Below are positions 34,929-47,600 of a stretch of 64,000 nt of DNA, one piece after another. The notes beneath the pieces are model-generated. The model made no database searches. It worked only from the letters and a program-made list of their open reading frames with translations, and was not told the DNA's origin. Each line of letters begins with the position of its first letter. Positions within the stretch are counted from its first letter, which is position 1. The stretch comes from Canna indica (taxonomy: Eukaryota > Streptophyta > Magnoliopsida > Zingiberales > Cannaceae). The translations under genes were made by a program, and so were the position numbers. Where the stretch lies: positions 36,519,001-36,583,000 of the forward strand of contig CP136890.1 in assembly GCA_034359265.1 (NCBI GenBank), in the 5' to 3' direction.

Positions 34929-35330
34929 CTACCTCATCCAGCATTTGATTTGATCTCCTTGCACGGGCGGTGGAGATGGAGCAGCGAAGGATTTAGGGAT
35001 TGGAGGTGTCGGGAGGTGGCGTAGGGGGAGGTGTTGCGGGATGTGGCACGGGGGAAGCACCGACGGGGAGGTGGCGTGGGAAGGTGTCGGGGGAGAGAGA
35101 ATCACAGCGAAGAAGGGGAAAGAGGTGTTGCGGGGAGGTGTCACAGGGAGAGGCACGGGGAGAGAGGATTGCAGCGAGAAATCCACTGGCGGGGGAGGTG
35201 GCACGGGAAGGTGTCGGGGGACAGAATCACAGCGGGGAGGTGTCGTCGTCGGATGGATTTGTCGGGGGAGAGAGACGCGGGGAGTTTGTCGGCTGCAGAT
35301 GAATTCGTCGAGTCGCGAAAAGGTATTAGG
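34929..35330 (-). other. GC-rich 5' leader of outer CACTA
   Basis: Repetitive GGAGGTGTCGGGGGAGAG-type sequence; the minus strand reads as a Pro/Ser-rich ORF without recognisable domain. Equivalent in position to 23230-23670 of the inner copy. Confidence 0.45.
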
Positions 35331-35434
35331 GTTGGAAAAAATATGGCATGGAAGTAATATTTTGATGAGTTAGTAGAACGGAAATTTTTGGTCGGCTGAA
35401 ATGAAAAGGAGGAAAAAAATTATAGGTTGATTTA

Positions 35435-35534
35435 CCAACCGATTTTTTAATCCGTTGGAAATTTTGTTGGTAATACCAACAAATTAAATTCGTTGGTAAT
35501 AAATCCATCAGCGATGCTATATTTTCTTGTAGTG
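35435..35534. repeat. Subterminal repeats and terminus, 5' end of outer CACTA
   Basis: Variants of TTGGTAATACCAAC ending TTTTCTTGTAGTG; inverted copy of the 23041 end. Confidence 0.8.
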
Positions 35535-35569
35535 CCAAACCCGACTCAACCTGACCCGTGAATAGCCCT

Positions 35570-35621
35570 ACTCTCCCCAATATTTCAATGGAATTTTGGA
35601 TTGGTATTTTAGGCTTCTTGT
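35570..35621 (-). pseudogene. Copia host element, 52-bp integrase island
   Basis: Encodes SLKYQSKIPLKYWG on the minus strand. It sits between the outer hAT (ends 35569) and the second gag-only LTR element (starts 35622). It connects VERKHRH..LEVA (49013 onward) to ECILTATYLIN (19034) in one frame. Confidence 0.85.
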
Positions 35622-36818
35622 TGTTGACCTAAGGTTTTCAACCTTGGTCGTAATCTCGATTTTGATGATACCAAACATGGAACTAATGGTTTCATTGAGA
35701 AATACTTTTTAGGTTCCAAGTCAGCCCATGAGATAGAGTTGGTCGACGTGCTCGAATTTCGTTGGGAAGATAAAGTTTAGGTTTAGGGTGTCTAGCATAT
35801 ATTGTAAATCCTCAAATTGATGCTTATGAACCCAAAACTTCAAAACCCAAAACCTAGAAACGAACATCGCGAGAAAAATTCACAAAAAGCCTCGTTTCTC
35901 AAGTGTCGGTGGACAGACGGTTGATCAGCCATCAGCCGGCCATCGATCGGCCATTGCCCAATCTAGATTGTATGCTCCATTCGATGGCTGGTCGGTCGGG
36001 CGGTCGACCGACCACCGACTGGGCAGTGCCAACGAGCAATTTTTTACCCATTGGGATGGCTGTTGAAGCCATCTCTCCACATGGCTTATAAATACCAGCA
36101 ATGAGACACCTTCCTTGTTGATTTTACACTCCCTTGAACCATCCTTGATCATTTCCAAGCCTTCATTGAGCCATTATTTGGTGAAACCCTAGTTTGATCT
36201 CTCCACTCCTTGATATAGCCTTCAAGCTTCATCGATTCATCATCTTGATGCATCAAGAGGACTAGGGAGTTGCTTTTGGAGCTAAGTATTTATTATTTGA
36301 TTTATTGCTCCATTAAGTTATTTATTTTCTTGTTTATTTCATTATATTTAAGCTTGTGAAGACCTAGGTTGTTAGGTCTTGAAATTGGGTGGTAGCCTTG
36401 GCGTTTGAGGTTTAAATCCACCGGTGTAAACGTAATTTACTAGGATTAGTGATTGTTGTCCCTTAGGATTGAGGTGGAAGAGTGCTCTCGGTAACAAGGC
36501 GGAGACTTCCGGGTGTGGAAGTGCCTTAGGTTAAGAGCAGAGACTAGTTTGGAAATGATGTAATCTAGTAAAACTAGTTTGGAAATCCTAAGTGGGGTGC
36601 TTAGGTAGTGGAGTAGGCATTGAGGCTGAATCAGTATAAACCAAAGTGTAAGCATTGTCTCTTTTGTGTATTGAATTTCTTGTTGTTTATCTTGCTTTTG
36701 CTTGCTACTCAATTTGTGAATTATTTAAATAGTTTAACGTTTAAATCAGAATTAGGAGAAAAGATTAGTTAACACACTATTCACCCCCTCCCCTCTAGTG
36801 TAGGTTATTTCACCAACA
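35622..36818 (+). repeat. 5' LTR of gag-only element copy 2
   Basis: Contains GATCGGCC/GGTCGACCGA words (35930-36020) and a promoter-like CTTATAAATACCAGC at about 36085-36099. Confidence 0.85.
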
Positions 36819-36820
36819 TT

Positions 36821-36832
36821 TGGTATCAGAGC
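36821..36832 (+). promoter_or_regulatory. Primer-binding site, initiator tRNA-Met type
   Basis: TGGTATCAGAGC two bases after the 5' LTR of copy 2. Confidence 0.88.
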
Positions 36833-36885
36833 GGGTCGTGGATTGAGATTTCACCATCTCTTCTACACTTTGCCTCAATAAAAAA

Positions 36886-37509
36886 ATGGCACTAGAGTCG
36901 GTTGTTTCTACACCTCCTAGGTTCGATGACTCGAACTTTGGTCTTTGAAAATATAGGATGTACTCATATTTAAAGACTAAAGGTTTTGGTGTTCTTAACA
37001 TGTTAAGTTTAGAATTCATTGAACCTAAGATTGACATTCATGCTTGGAGTGAATTAGATAAGAAATTATTTAAGTATAATGGAGAGGCCATGAATTGTAT
37101 TGTTTGCATATTATCAAATGGCAAGGTGGTGATGACAATGGTTACTCACCTACTACTAATCTTGATTTTGATACCCATAGTACTTCTAGTCAAAGGAACA
37201 ACTCTAAAAGCCAAAAACGAAAAGTGATTTGTTATGCTTGCAAGGAAAAGAGGCATGTGAAGAAAAATTGTCCTACTATGATGAACAAAGCAAGGAAGAG
37301 GTCACGTGCTTCCACCTCCACCTCTCACTCACTTGAAGCACCCTCTAGCCATGACTATGAAGTCACTTCCGAAGTTTGCCTCATGGATGCCAATAATTTG
37401 GTACACTTTCCTTCATCTAGTCATGTTATTGATAATGATAGTCAAAGCTCTTATAGTTCTGAACTAGTTGATGAATGTCAAAAAAATGTATACCTTGCTT
37501 ATGAAAGAG
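36886..37509 (+). pseudogene. Gag of gag-only element copy 2, N-terminal part
   Basis: ATG at 36886 (MALESVVSTPPRFDDSNF), a TGA shortly after, then YRMYSYLKTKGFGV. A frame change at about 37110 leads to RKVICYACKEKRHVKKNC, a CCHC-like zinc knuckle, followed by an acidic serine-rich segment ending YLAYER at the gypsy insertion. Continues at 44011. Confidence 0.75.
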
Positions 37510-38703
37510 TGATGGCTGTCGAATCCACCAATAATAAATACCAGAGATTTCTAATCCATCAAAAAATGTATACTTCTTGAGATTTTGTAGTCGTGACAAG
37601 TAAGGTCGAATCCATAGAGACTGGTTAGTTTCAAATTCTTTCAAAACTAGAAATTAAAAAGGAGGAATTAAAAAGAGGGGGGGTTGATTAGATGCAAACT
37701 GAAATAAAAAATAGTAATTAAAAACGGTGATTAAAATTAAGGAGAAATCAATGAGAGGAAAGTCTAGCTAAAGGTACGTTCTCGATTTCGGATCGTGAGA
37801 TTGATCATAGACGCTAAGGATTGGTTTTTTTATTCCTAGGAATTTAATAGACTTTTGTGAATTGAACAACAATCTCACAAGTCATATTAACTCAAATATT
37901 TCATTAGTTCGAATTGAACAACAACCTCGACTGATTTGTCTCTAAACCCGGTATGGAACAACCAATACCGATAGACTAGCTATTGTTCTAATAATCTGGT
38001 AACAGACCAACAATTAAAAAGAAACAATAGAATAAATTCCACAGGAAATAAATAAAATACTAGAAAACAAAGACTTTGAGCATAGAAGAATCTCACAATC
38101 CGTAGAACTGAAACGTCGAATCGCCCTTTAGCTAGAAAGAAATGGATCAACCACACATTTCAAACTCACATCTCAAAAATAAACTACTGCTGAAAACTTA
38201 AGGAGCAAAATACAAAAAGAGACTAAAGCTAAGAAATTGCCCCCTAAAAACTAAAAGCTAAAAAATCAGCCCTTGTTAATTACAACTCTTCTCCTCTTAT
38301 AGGAGAATTCCAAACCTAACTAAAATAAAAATAAAAATCAAATCAACCCTACATGGCATTAACTAATCAACCAAATATCTTGGTTTAATATTTTTGACAC
38401 AAATGGATTATTAAAATTCGGCTGGAAACATGGAGCCAAGATTTTAGCATCAAACATGGCAAATTTTAATTCTGTCACATGTATTCTTGCTAAGGCGTGG
38501 GCACATCCAAGGCAGTGCGATCAGATCCAGCTTGCATTCCAATTTTCAGCTTCCAAAAAAATGTGCAAATGGATTCTTTTTTATTTCTTTCCATCATTTG
38601 TTGCCTAAAAGTTAAACAAAATAATAAACACATTTTAGGAAGCATTTAATTCAAAATTAGCATAAAAATAAGCAACAAAAGATGGAAAATAAACATGTCA
38701 TCA

Positions 38704-40358
38704 AATCTCCCGACACTTAAACCATGCTTGTCCTCAAGCATAACTCAAACCGAACAATCACTCTCTTTAAAATTCATCGCATCCTATCGCAGCCCGCATC
38801 ATGAAGTTTTAGTGATTCAAACAAAAAGACAATAACTAGCAACCTTTCACAATAAAATCTCATCCATCCACACAAATTTATGATTACTTAGATGCAAATT
38901 CAGAGTACAAGATGCAAAGTATGAAGAGTTTTGAGCACACATGCAAGCTTCAAAAATAATCATCGCATAGAAGAACATCAACCAAGCAATGCCACAAGTT
39001 GAAATAACTAAAGGACTTAACTTATTGACTGAGCACCTTTTATTTTCCTAGATCGTTGCTCAACCTTTTGACGCGAGGACACACATTGCTGATGCATGCA
39101 CCCGGTTACTCGGTTGGCCCCGAATCTAAGTTCCTTGCCTAGAATGTCATGCAACCTTTTGGTGCGAGGACACACATTGGTGATGCATGCATCTGGTTAC
39201 TCAGTTGATCATAATTCTAGGTGGCTACTAGCTCTACTCATGATCTTTGGTTATCAGCGGAGTAGTGGTGCTCTTTCTTTCTTTCTCTTCTATTTTTTTT
39301 CTTTTTTTTTCCAGACTTGAGGCATAGCAAAGTATAGTTCCTACTGTACAAGAAAAAAAAAACTAAGCAGGCATGATTGTTTTAAAATTTATTGGATCTT
39401 GAAATTCTAAAATTTCATCAAAAGATGGTCATATATCGTATAGGGGGATGAGAAATGCATTATTTATGTTGGCTCTCCATTGTAATTCGGTTCAAGGCAT
39501 TTTAACACAATGATTTGGGATGTTCAAAGATGCAAATGAATTCTTCAAGAAAACAATTGAAATATATGAGTTAAAAGAAGCATTGAGTTCTAGGATAAGA
39601 TTCAAAAAAAAAACTTATCAAAATTGTGCAAAACAGTGACCTTCTAATCAAAAGAAACAGTGATGTTTGATCAAAATAAAGGTGTCAAAAGCAAAATAAA
39701 CCCCTCCCCACACTTAAAATCCACATTGTCCCCAATGTGGTTCAAAATAATTTCAAAACAAAATAATAGCAAATTGAGAAAACGAGAACTTCCCTGAACA
39801 TTGGAAGAGGGTGTCGGCTGCTTCCTACTGCCTTGGGTTTTAGGCGTGGTCATGCCTAAAACTTCAAGTCTGTCTTTTAAATTTTGTCTCTTTTTTCTTT
39901 TAGTCTGTCTACCATTGATATCGAATTCACCCTTTGCCAAAAGATATTTGGAAGAAACAAAAACCAGAAGTAAAAGAAAAATAAAAACAAATCTAAAGAA
40001 ATTGAAAAGAAAATTATGCAAAAGTAAAGACTAATAAATAAGACGTAAGCACGCTTAGAACTTGGGTTGCCTCCCAGAAGCGCCCTATTTTCTATCTTGG
40101 ACCAGACTCTGCTGTAGTTTTTATGAGATTAAGGCACAGGCACGCCTAATGCCTGGGTTGCCTCCCAGTAGCGCCATGTTTTCTATCCTGGGCCAGACTC
40201 TACTGTCATGTTTCACGTAACTCCAGTTGCATATTTTAGATGCCTAGACAGCGGCCTCAATTCCAATTGCAGTATCTGCACAATAGAATGTAGAAGCTTA
40301 GTGTGAGAAGTAAATGGTTCTAGGCATGAAGCATTAGTTTTTGCAGTTTTGAGTGTCT
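38704..40358. other. Non-coding 3' internal region of the gypsy element
   Basis: Contains repeated blocks, e.g. AACCTTTTG.CGCGAGGACAC (39064, 39151) with GATGCATGCA, and CTTGGGTTGCCTCCCAGAAGC (40062, 40152). No pol motifs. Confidence 0.5.
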
Positions 40359-42590
40359 TTATTTCAACCTGCAAATTATTTTCATGATCAATTTCAATAC
40401 TATCAGATTGATATTCATGTCCATAACACTCAAATTAAATATTTCGTGAGCTGAAATGCCAATAAAATCAATATTGTTAACATAAAGTTTTTGGCTAAAA
40501 AATTTCATGCTATCATAAACATTGAATTTGATGACTTCCCCATCAAATTCCATAGTGAGTGTGCCATCATACATCTATTTTTGTCCTAGCTGTGCTAAGA
40601 AAGGGTCTCCCAAGTAGAATTTCAGACGAGTTGGAAGAAGTATCTTCCTCCATGTTAAGCACAAAAAATCTGCAGGAAAAATTAGATTGTTTACTTGAAC
40701 TAGGACATCTTCCAACACTCCTTCGGGGTAAACAACCGACCGATCAGCCAATTGAATTATCACACCTGTCTTTTTCAATGGACCAATATTTAAAGATGAA
40801 TATATAGACAATGGCATGACATTTATAGATGCTCCTAAGTCACATATAGCTCTTTTTATACCAATGCTGCCTATGTTACAGGAAATAGCAAATATACCTT
40901 GATCCTTGCATTTGGGAGGTAATTTCCTTTGAAGTACAGTGGAAACATTCCCTCCCACACTTACCTTTTCATTACCAATCAGCTTTTTCTTGTTGGTGCA
41001 CAATTCCTTTAGAAATTTAGCATATCGATGTATTTGTTTGATGGCGTCAAGTAAGGGGATGTTAATTTCAACCTTGTGAAAAGTTTCAAGAATCTCTTTC
41101 TCTTCATTTTCCTTCTTAGACTTGGCCAATCTTCCTGGAAAAGGGGGCTTGATCATCAATGTTCTTGGCTATTTTGTTTCATCTTGTTTCTGGTTAGCAG
41201 TGATTTCAGTTTTAGTTTCTGACTCTAAGGCGTGCCCACGTCTTGGCAAACTGAGTTCTGCTAATTCCTTTCCACTTCTCAGAGTCATTGCACTAGCATT
41301 CTATTTTGGGATGACGACAGTTTGTGAGGGCAGCTTGCCTTGTGATTTCAACTTGCTTAAGGATGACGCCAATTGACCCATTTGATTCTCCAAAACTTGA
41401 ATGCTTGCTTTTGTTTCCTGTTGAAATTATTGTGTACTAATTGCAAGCGATTTAACAATATCTTCAAGAGATGTACTTGAGCTTGAGGGGAATTGTTGTG
41501 GCGAAGCAGGTGATTTATGCTGAAATTGCTTAAAGTTTTGTTGTTAAAAATTTTGCTGCTGAAAATTTGGTTGCCTTGTCCCATAACTTAAGTTTGGATG
41601 ATCCCTCCATCCTGGGTTGTAAGTGTTTGAATAAGGATCATATCTCCTTTGTGGAAGACTAGGAAATCCTCCAATAGCATTGACATATTTTTCAGTATCA
41701 TCTTGAAGTGCAGGACACATATCGGTAGGATGACCAACGTGAGCACAAATTTCGCAAACTTTAGCCTGTGATATGTTTCCTGCAACCAAATTCTAGACCA
41801 TAGTAGTTAGATGAAAAATTTTAGATTCAAGGGAGGATACATTCACCTCATTTACTCCTCTTGAAGGTTCCTGTCGATGCCCAAATTGTTGTGAATTAGC
41901 AATCATGATGGAAATTAATTCTCTAGCGACTTGAGGAGTTTTGTTCACTATAGCCCCACCACTTACTGCATCGATCATCCTCATTTCCATGGGTAGTAAA
42001 CCTTCATAAAAATATTGGATTAATAATTGTTCAGAAATACCATGTTGAGGGCAACTTGCACATAATCATTTGAATCTTTCCCAATATTCATGTAGAGTCT
42101 TTGTGTCTTTTTGTTTAACTTCGCAGATTTCCCTTCTAATTCCCGCGGCTCGTGAAGCTGGAAAGACCTTGTCCAAGAATAGTCTCAGCAAATCTGTCCA
42201 TGTATTAACTGATCCAGGAGAAAGATAGAACAACCATTCCTTGGCTGCATCGGCTAAGGAGAAGGGAAAGGCTCGCAACTTGATTTGCTCATCGGCTATG
42301 CCATGTGATTTCATTGTTGAGCATACAACGTGGAATTCCTTCAAGTGTTTGTGAGGGTCTTCATTTTCATGTCCTCTGAAAATAGGCAAGAGATGTATTA
42401 ATTCAGAGTTTAATTCAAAGTTTACCTCTAGTTCTGGGTAAGTGATGCGTAATGATGGTTGGATGAAAGGTGCAACAGCTAGTTCGCGCAAAGTCAAGTT
42501 GTTTTCAGCCATTTTTGTTTCTAGTTCTGCTTCTGTCTCAGTGTTAAGGCGTGCCCACGTCTCGTATGTTGTTGAAGATGAGGGTGCCAA
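40359..42590 (-). pseudogene. Gypsy gag-protease reading frame, interrupted only by stop codons
   Basis: One reading frame carries all blocks. Retrotransposon gag domain (42590-42066; HLLPIFRGHENEDPHKHLKE, LRAFPFSLADAAKEWLFYL). Gag C-terminus (41990-41793). CCHC-type CEICAHVGHPTDMC (about 41755). Gln-rich linker (41720-41360). Protease (41159-40575; FAISCNIGSI, AICDLGASINVMPLSIY, where DLGAS replaces the DTGAS active site as in Athila/Tat elements). Post-protease block (40574-40359; DGTLTMEFDGE). At least five in-frame stops break it, but no frameshift is needed. No RT follows. Confidence 0.82.
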
Positions 42591-44010
42591 AACGTGTTTA
42601 CCTCACTGTTGGGTCACCTTTCTAAGACTTCTAGCAGTCTTCTCAATCTCAGGGTCGTAGATGAGTTCTCCTGTACGATCAGATCTGACCATCAACGTTA
42701 AGACGCGCCCACGTCTAACCTGTCTGGAATTTTCTTCCTGCACAGTCAAAACTAGTTAACAAAAGAATTAAAATTGATTAATACCAATCCCCGGCAACGG
42801 CGTCAAAATTTGATGGGTGTCGAATCCACCAAAAATAAATACCTACTTCTTGAGATTTTGTAGTCGTGACAAGTAGGATCGAATCCACAGAGACTGGTTA
42901 GTTTCAAATTCTTTCAAAACCAAAAATTAAAAAGGAGTAATTAAAAAGAGGGGGGGTTTTGATTAGATGCAAACTAAAATAAAAAACAGTGATTAAAAAT
43001 AGTGATTAAAATTAAGGAGAAATCAATGAGAGAAAAGTCTAGCTAAAGGTACATTCTCGATTTTGGATCGTATGATTGATCATAGACGCTTGGAATGGGT
43101 TCTTTATTCCTATCAATTTAATAGACTTTTGTGAATTGAACAACAATCTCACAAGTCATATTAACTCAAATATTCCATTAGTTCGGATTGAACAGCAACC
43201 TCGACTAATTTGTCTCTAAACCCGGCATGGAACAGCCAATACCGATAGACTAGCTATTGTTCTAATAATCTGGTAACAGACCAACAATTAAAAAAAATAA
43301 TAGAATAAATTCCACAGGAAATAAATGAAATACTAGAAAACAAAGACTTTGAGCATAGAAGAATCTCACAATCTGTAGAACTGAAACGTCGAATCGCCCT
43401 TTAGCTAGAAAGAAGTGGATCAGCCACACATTTCAAACTCACACAATTTCATTCTAAAAAATAAACTACTGATGAAAATTTAAAGAGCAAAATACAAAAG
43501 GAGACTAAAGCTAAGAAATTGCCCCCTAAAAACTAAAGCTAAAAACTGGCCTAAAAACTAAAAGCTAAAAAACTAGCCCTTCTTCATTACAACTCTTCTC
43601 CTCTTATAGGAGAATTCCAAACCTAACTAAAATAGAAATAAAAATCAAATCAACCCTTCATGGCATTAACTAATCAACCAAATATCCTGGTTTAATGTTT
43701 TTGACACAAATGGATTGTTAAAATTCGGTTGGAAACATGGAGCCAAGATTTCAGCATCAAACATGGCAAATTATGATTCTATCGCATATATTCTCGCTAA
43801 GGCGTGGGCACATCCAATGCAGTGCGACCAGATCCAGCTTGCATTTCAATTTTCAGCTTCAAAAAAAATGTGCAAATGGATTCTTTTTTATTTCTTTCCA
43901 TTATTTGTTGCCTAAAATTTAAACAAAATAATAAACACATTTTAGGAAGCATTTAATTCGAAATTAGCATGAAAATAAGCAACAAAAGATGGAAAATAAA
44001 CATGTCATCA

Positions 44011-44639
44011 AAAAGAACAAGAAAAATAGAAAACTAAAGAATGAAAACTCTAAGCTTAGTTCACATGTACATGACTTAGAATTAGAAAATGAAAAATTAA
44101 AGACTAGACCTTTTGATTCATGCCATGTTAATTTAGAACTTGAGCTTAAATCTTTGAAACTTGAAAATGATGATTTGAAATCTAAAATGAAATCTAGAAA
44201 TAATGATTTCAAATTTGAGAATGCGACTTTGAAAAATGAAAATTATATGATGAAATCTCAACTGCAAGCCTTACACAAATCAATTAATGACTTGAAAAAT
44301 GAGGTTGTTCTCTTTAATAGAAAAGCAAGTAATTCATCAAATGTTTCATCCTTTAAAAATCCTAGGATCAAAAATATCTCTTCTAAGAATGCTCATGCAC
44401 ATCATCACCCTCATGTCAAGCATTCTAACATTAAATCTCATGAAAAGAAAAAGTCTAATGATCATTGCTTTTGTTGTGGTATTTTTGGCCATGCTATTTA
44501 TGATTGTGTATTCTAGAAAAATCCAAGTGTAGCTAGGACACTTTGGATTCCTAGGCCATCTAACCTTCAAGGACCTAAAGCCATTTGGGTACCAAAAGTT
44601 TCATGCTCTTTTGTAGGGGGAGCAACCACACAAGGGTAA
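44011..44639 (+). pseudogene. Gag of gag-only element copy 2, C-terminal part
   Basis: Long Lys/Glu/Asn-rich coiled coil, a His-rich segment (HAHHHPHVKHSN), a CCHC zinc knuckle CFCCGIFGHAIYDC, an in-frame TAG at 44514-44516, then TLWIPRPSNLQGPKAIWVPK and a stop at 44637. Same order as in copy 1 (coiled coil, His-rich, knuckle, WVPK). The methionine at 43989 lies inside the gypsy LTR and is not a real start. Confidence 0.78.
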
Positions 44640-47600
44640 AGGAAATTGAAGAATTGAAGTTGACCATGGACTTGAATGAAGAATCCATCTTTGGTTGCAA
44701 CACTAAACCATCATGATGTCATATGTATGAAATTTGGCATCTAGGTATACTTCATATCATCTCCTTACTTTGGTTGGTTTTATTTAAGTTGGAGTTATGA
44801 TACATGTTTAATTTGAGTTATTTTTCCCTACTCTTGCTAAGAGTCTTTTGGAAAAGGTTTTTGAGTTTGATTTCACGGTCTCTTCGGAGACCTATGTAGC
44901 CTATAACAGGCTCATGCAACCTTGCGGTTCCAAATTGTAGGTTCATTATGGCCTTTCGGTTTTCAACCAATTGGAAGGGTTGGAGATCTTACTTTTCAAA
45001 ATTTCATATTTTGAGATCTCTCGATTCATTTTGAATTCATGATAATTTACCTTGAAACAGATTTCAAACTATTTAGCAAAGTGAACTTTGAAAATGATAC
45101 TTGATTCTTCTCTTTGCTATTTGGTTTGGGTTGCTTCCTAGTAGCTTTAGTTTTATTAAATCTACTAATTAATGAAGTCTACTTGCAAGTTGATAATGTT
45201 AATGGAAGGCTATGCTATCATGAAGAAAATTGGAAAGTAAATGAAAAGTTTTGGAAAATATTTCTAGAATGAGGTATGATTTTTTTTTTTGCAAAAACCT
45301 TATTATAATACTTGAATATTCATGCATTAATGACGTCTCTATACTCATGATTAATTTTGCGTGATAAATCTATGAAATTTCATGAGTAGATAAAATTTTG
45401 ATACTTAGGCAATTTCATGATGCTGATATTAAATGAAATTGGACTAGGTTAAAATTCCTTATTAGAGACCTTATTTTAAGTAAATACTTGATAAACATAT
45501 TTAGATACACATATGACATGATTCTATGTGTTCAAACTTGAAAATATATGTTGTATGTTGCCTAGAGATCTAGGGTTCGAACCCTAGTATGGTCATCTAT
45601 TGTGACTTTCTATCTTTATTTTAAAAAAAAGAACAAGTTGATTACTAGATCACTTTAGGAGACTTAAACTTGAAAAAGTTTGACCCAAGTCAACGAATCG
45701 ACTTGGACACTTCATTTTAAGTCCAAACTTCATAAACATGTTTAGGAATAGGTATGACAAGTTTTCATGCACTTAAAATGAAAAAATTTATATGGATTTG
45801 GATCAAATGACATAGAGACCATTTCATGATAACCTCTTTTGAACCAAGTTGACCCAAGTCAACAAATTGACTTAGAGATCTCATTTTCAATCCATATTTA
45901 AGGAACATATTTAGATTTACTCATGTTAGATATCCATAGGTTTAAGTTTGAAAAATCTTGAGTAAATGACAAGATTGTCACTTAGCTAGTTTCATGTCAT
46001 CATAGATTAGTTTTGAATGAAACCATGCTAGGTTGATAATTTGGTCTAAGGACATTATTTTCATCTCAAACTTGATATACACACTTTACATGACCATTAT
46101 GTGGTGTCATAAAAGTTTGAATGAAAATTGAACATATTTGCGAAAATAACTCATATTTACAAAAATGCCATTGGAAATTTCAGCATGTTCATATATTTTT
46201 AGAAAAATACAGAAATGTCATTTATAACTGATTCTTGAGGACGCACTTTCATTAAAAAATCTAGTTTATTTTGTAAAAATTTCAAAAAATTTTATCAAGA
46301 ATCTGATTTATAATAGAATTTTGAAGTTGAATTTCGGAAACACCAAGTATCACTTACTTGAAATACCCATTTTTTCGATACTTTGATTTTTCATCAAAAA
46401 CATCAAATGAAAACTCACATATATCATTGTTATTCAATTTCTAATATCATTCACATCATTGCTTGATTAAAATCATTTCTAGGAATGATTTTGATAATTT
46501 GAATGATAGCTATGGTTTTTTATTGAAATCAAGATAGAATGAAATAAAATGAACTTAGAGAATTTATTTTGACCTCAAACATGACACATGCATCTTAACT
46601 GATCATTCAACAATGTTTGGAAAGTTTGAATCAAAATTGACAACTTTTGAAAAAAAAACCTGATATTTACGAAAATATCACTGGACTTTTAGGAATTTTA
46701 TGAATTTATAAAAAATTGATTTTTGACTGTTTCTTGAACCTGTAGATTCCTTGAAAAATCTAGTTTGTCTAGTTAAAGTTTCAAAAGTTTTCATCAAGAA
46801 TATGATTTTATAAGTATTAAAAAGTCTGTTTTTTGTAAACTTGAAGTGTACTTTGAAGTCAACAAAGTAACTTAGAAACCTCTTTGAAAGGCCAAACTTG
46901 ATTGATATACTTAGATTCACTCATGTTAGATGTCCAAACGTCTAAGTTAGAGAAAACATGAGTAGATAGTAAAATTTGATACTTAGTCTTTTTCAAATTT
47001 TCATGTCTATTTCCAATGAAACCGTGCTAAGTTGAAATTTTGATCAAACGATATTATTTTCACTTCAAACTTGATACACATCCTTTAGATGATCATATCT
47101 TAGTATCGAGAAAGTTTGAATGAAATATAGAAGTATTTTGAAAATTTTCAAATATGAAAATGCCACTAGAACTTAGTAAATTTTAAAAAAATGCAGCAAA
47201 ATGATTTTTGGTTGATTCTTGAATATGCATCTTCCTTTTATAATCTAGTTTATGGCATAAAAATTTCAAAAATCTTGAGTGTAAACATGATTTGTTATGG
47301 ATTTTTGAAATTGAATTTCGAAACTTTAAAGTATCGTTCTTTCCAAGTGCTCATTTTTTTCGATATTTTGGATTTTCGTCGAAATCTTCGAATGAGACTT
47401 CAAGTATGATGTTAGAATCATGTTTTTTGTATCGTTCTAATTTTGACTCGTGAAAAATCATTTCTAAAATAGTTTTTGATATGTTGACCGATATATGAAA
47501 ATATCATTACTTGAGCTTGATACATGAATAAGTAGACTTAGAATTCTTTGATATCATGTATTAAATTTGTCTCAAAATAGATATGTTGTTTTCGTCCCTT

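Larger units (their letters stand above)
19544..35534 (-). mobile_element. CACTA element (outer) carrying captured helicase exons
   Basis: Starts CACTATAAAAAAATAGGG at 19544 and ends TTTTCTTGTAGTG at 35534, flanked by TCA and CCA (2 of 3 bases of a 3-bp duplication). The 3' end is on the left: its TNPA-like last exon is at 20302-20544 on the minus strand. The 5' end is on the right, with a GC-rich leader at 34929-35330 facing left. Both ends carry arrays of the CCGTTGGTAATACCAACGG palindrome (19590-19960 and 35435-35510). A hAT element (22587-32636) is nested inside. Removing it leaves about 5.9 kb of CACTA sequence. No TNP2-type transposase was found, so it is non-autonomous. Confidence 0.82.
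19035..35569. mobile_element. hAT-type element (outer), host of the CACTA nest
   Basis: Flanked by the perfect 8-bp duplication ACTCTCCC (19027-19034 and 35570-35577). Inverted ends: GGGCTGTCCATGGGTC on the left and, read from the right, GGGCTATTCACGGGTC. Without the CACTA insertion its own sequence is only 19035-19543 plus 35535-35569, about 545 bp, so it is a non-autonomous hAT. It split the integrase of the copia host. Confidence 0.82.
37510..44010 (-). mobile_element. Ty3/gypsy gag-protease element (Athila/Tat-like), non-autonomous
   Basis: LTRs 37510-38703 and 42811-44010, both starting TGATGG.TGTCGAATCC and ending ATGTCATCA. They are very similar; the left one has a 28-bp extra segment near 37542. 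Minus orientation: the PBS TGACGCCGTTGCCGGGGA, matching the 3' end of plant tRNA-Asp at nearly every base, is at 42788-42805 beside the right (5') LTR, and a GTGTCGGGAGATT purine tract adjoins the left LTR. Encodes gag and protease only; no RT, RNase H or integrase. The flanking 5-bp repeat is imperfect (AAGAG/AAAAG). Confidence 0.82.

Noticed and set aside
34929..35373. Several overlapping GC-rich ORFs on both strands as genes
   Set aside because: Low-complexity GGAGGTG repeats in the CACTA leader produce open frames on both strands without domains.
23041..35534. A single CACTA element from 23041 to 35534
   Set aside because: Both ends are of the 5' type (same sequence inverted), and the TCT duplication pairs 23041 with 29990 instead.
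36958..37227. Continuous 89-residue ORF as one gag segment
   Set aside because: Its last third (hydrophobic VTHLLLILILIP) is out of frame; the real gag continues in another frame with SQRNNSKSQKRKVICYACK.
43989..44516. A 175-residue protein starting at 43989
   Set aside because: The start lies in the gypsy LTR; the rest is the C-terminal gag of the interrupted LTR element.
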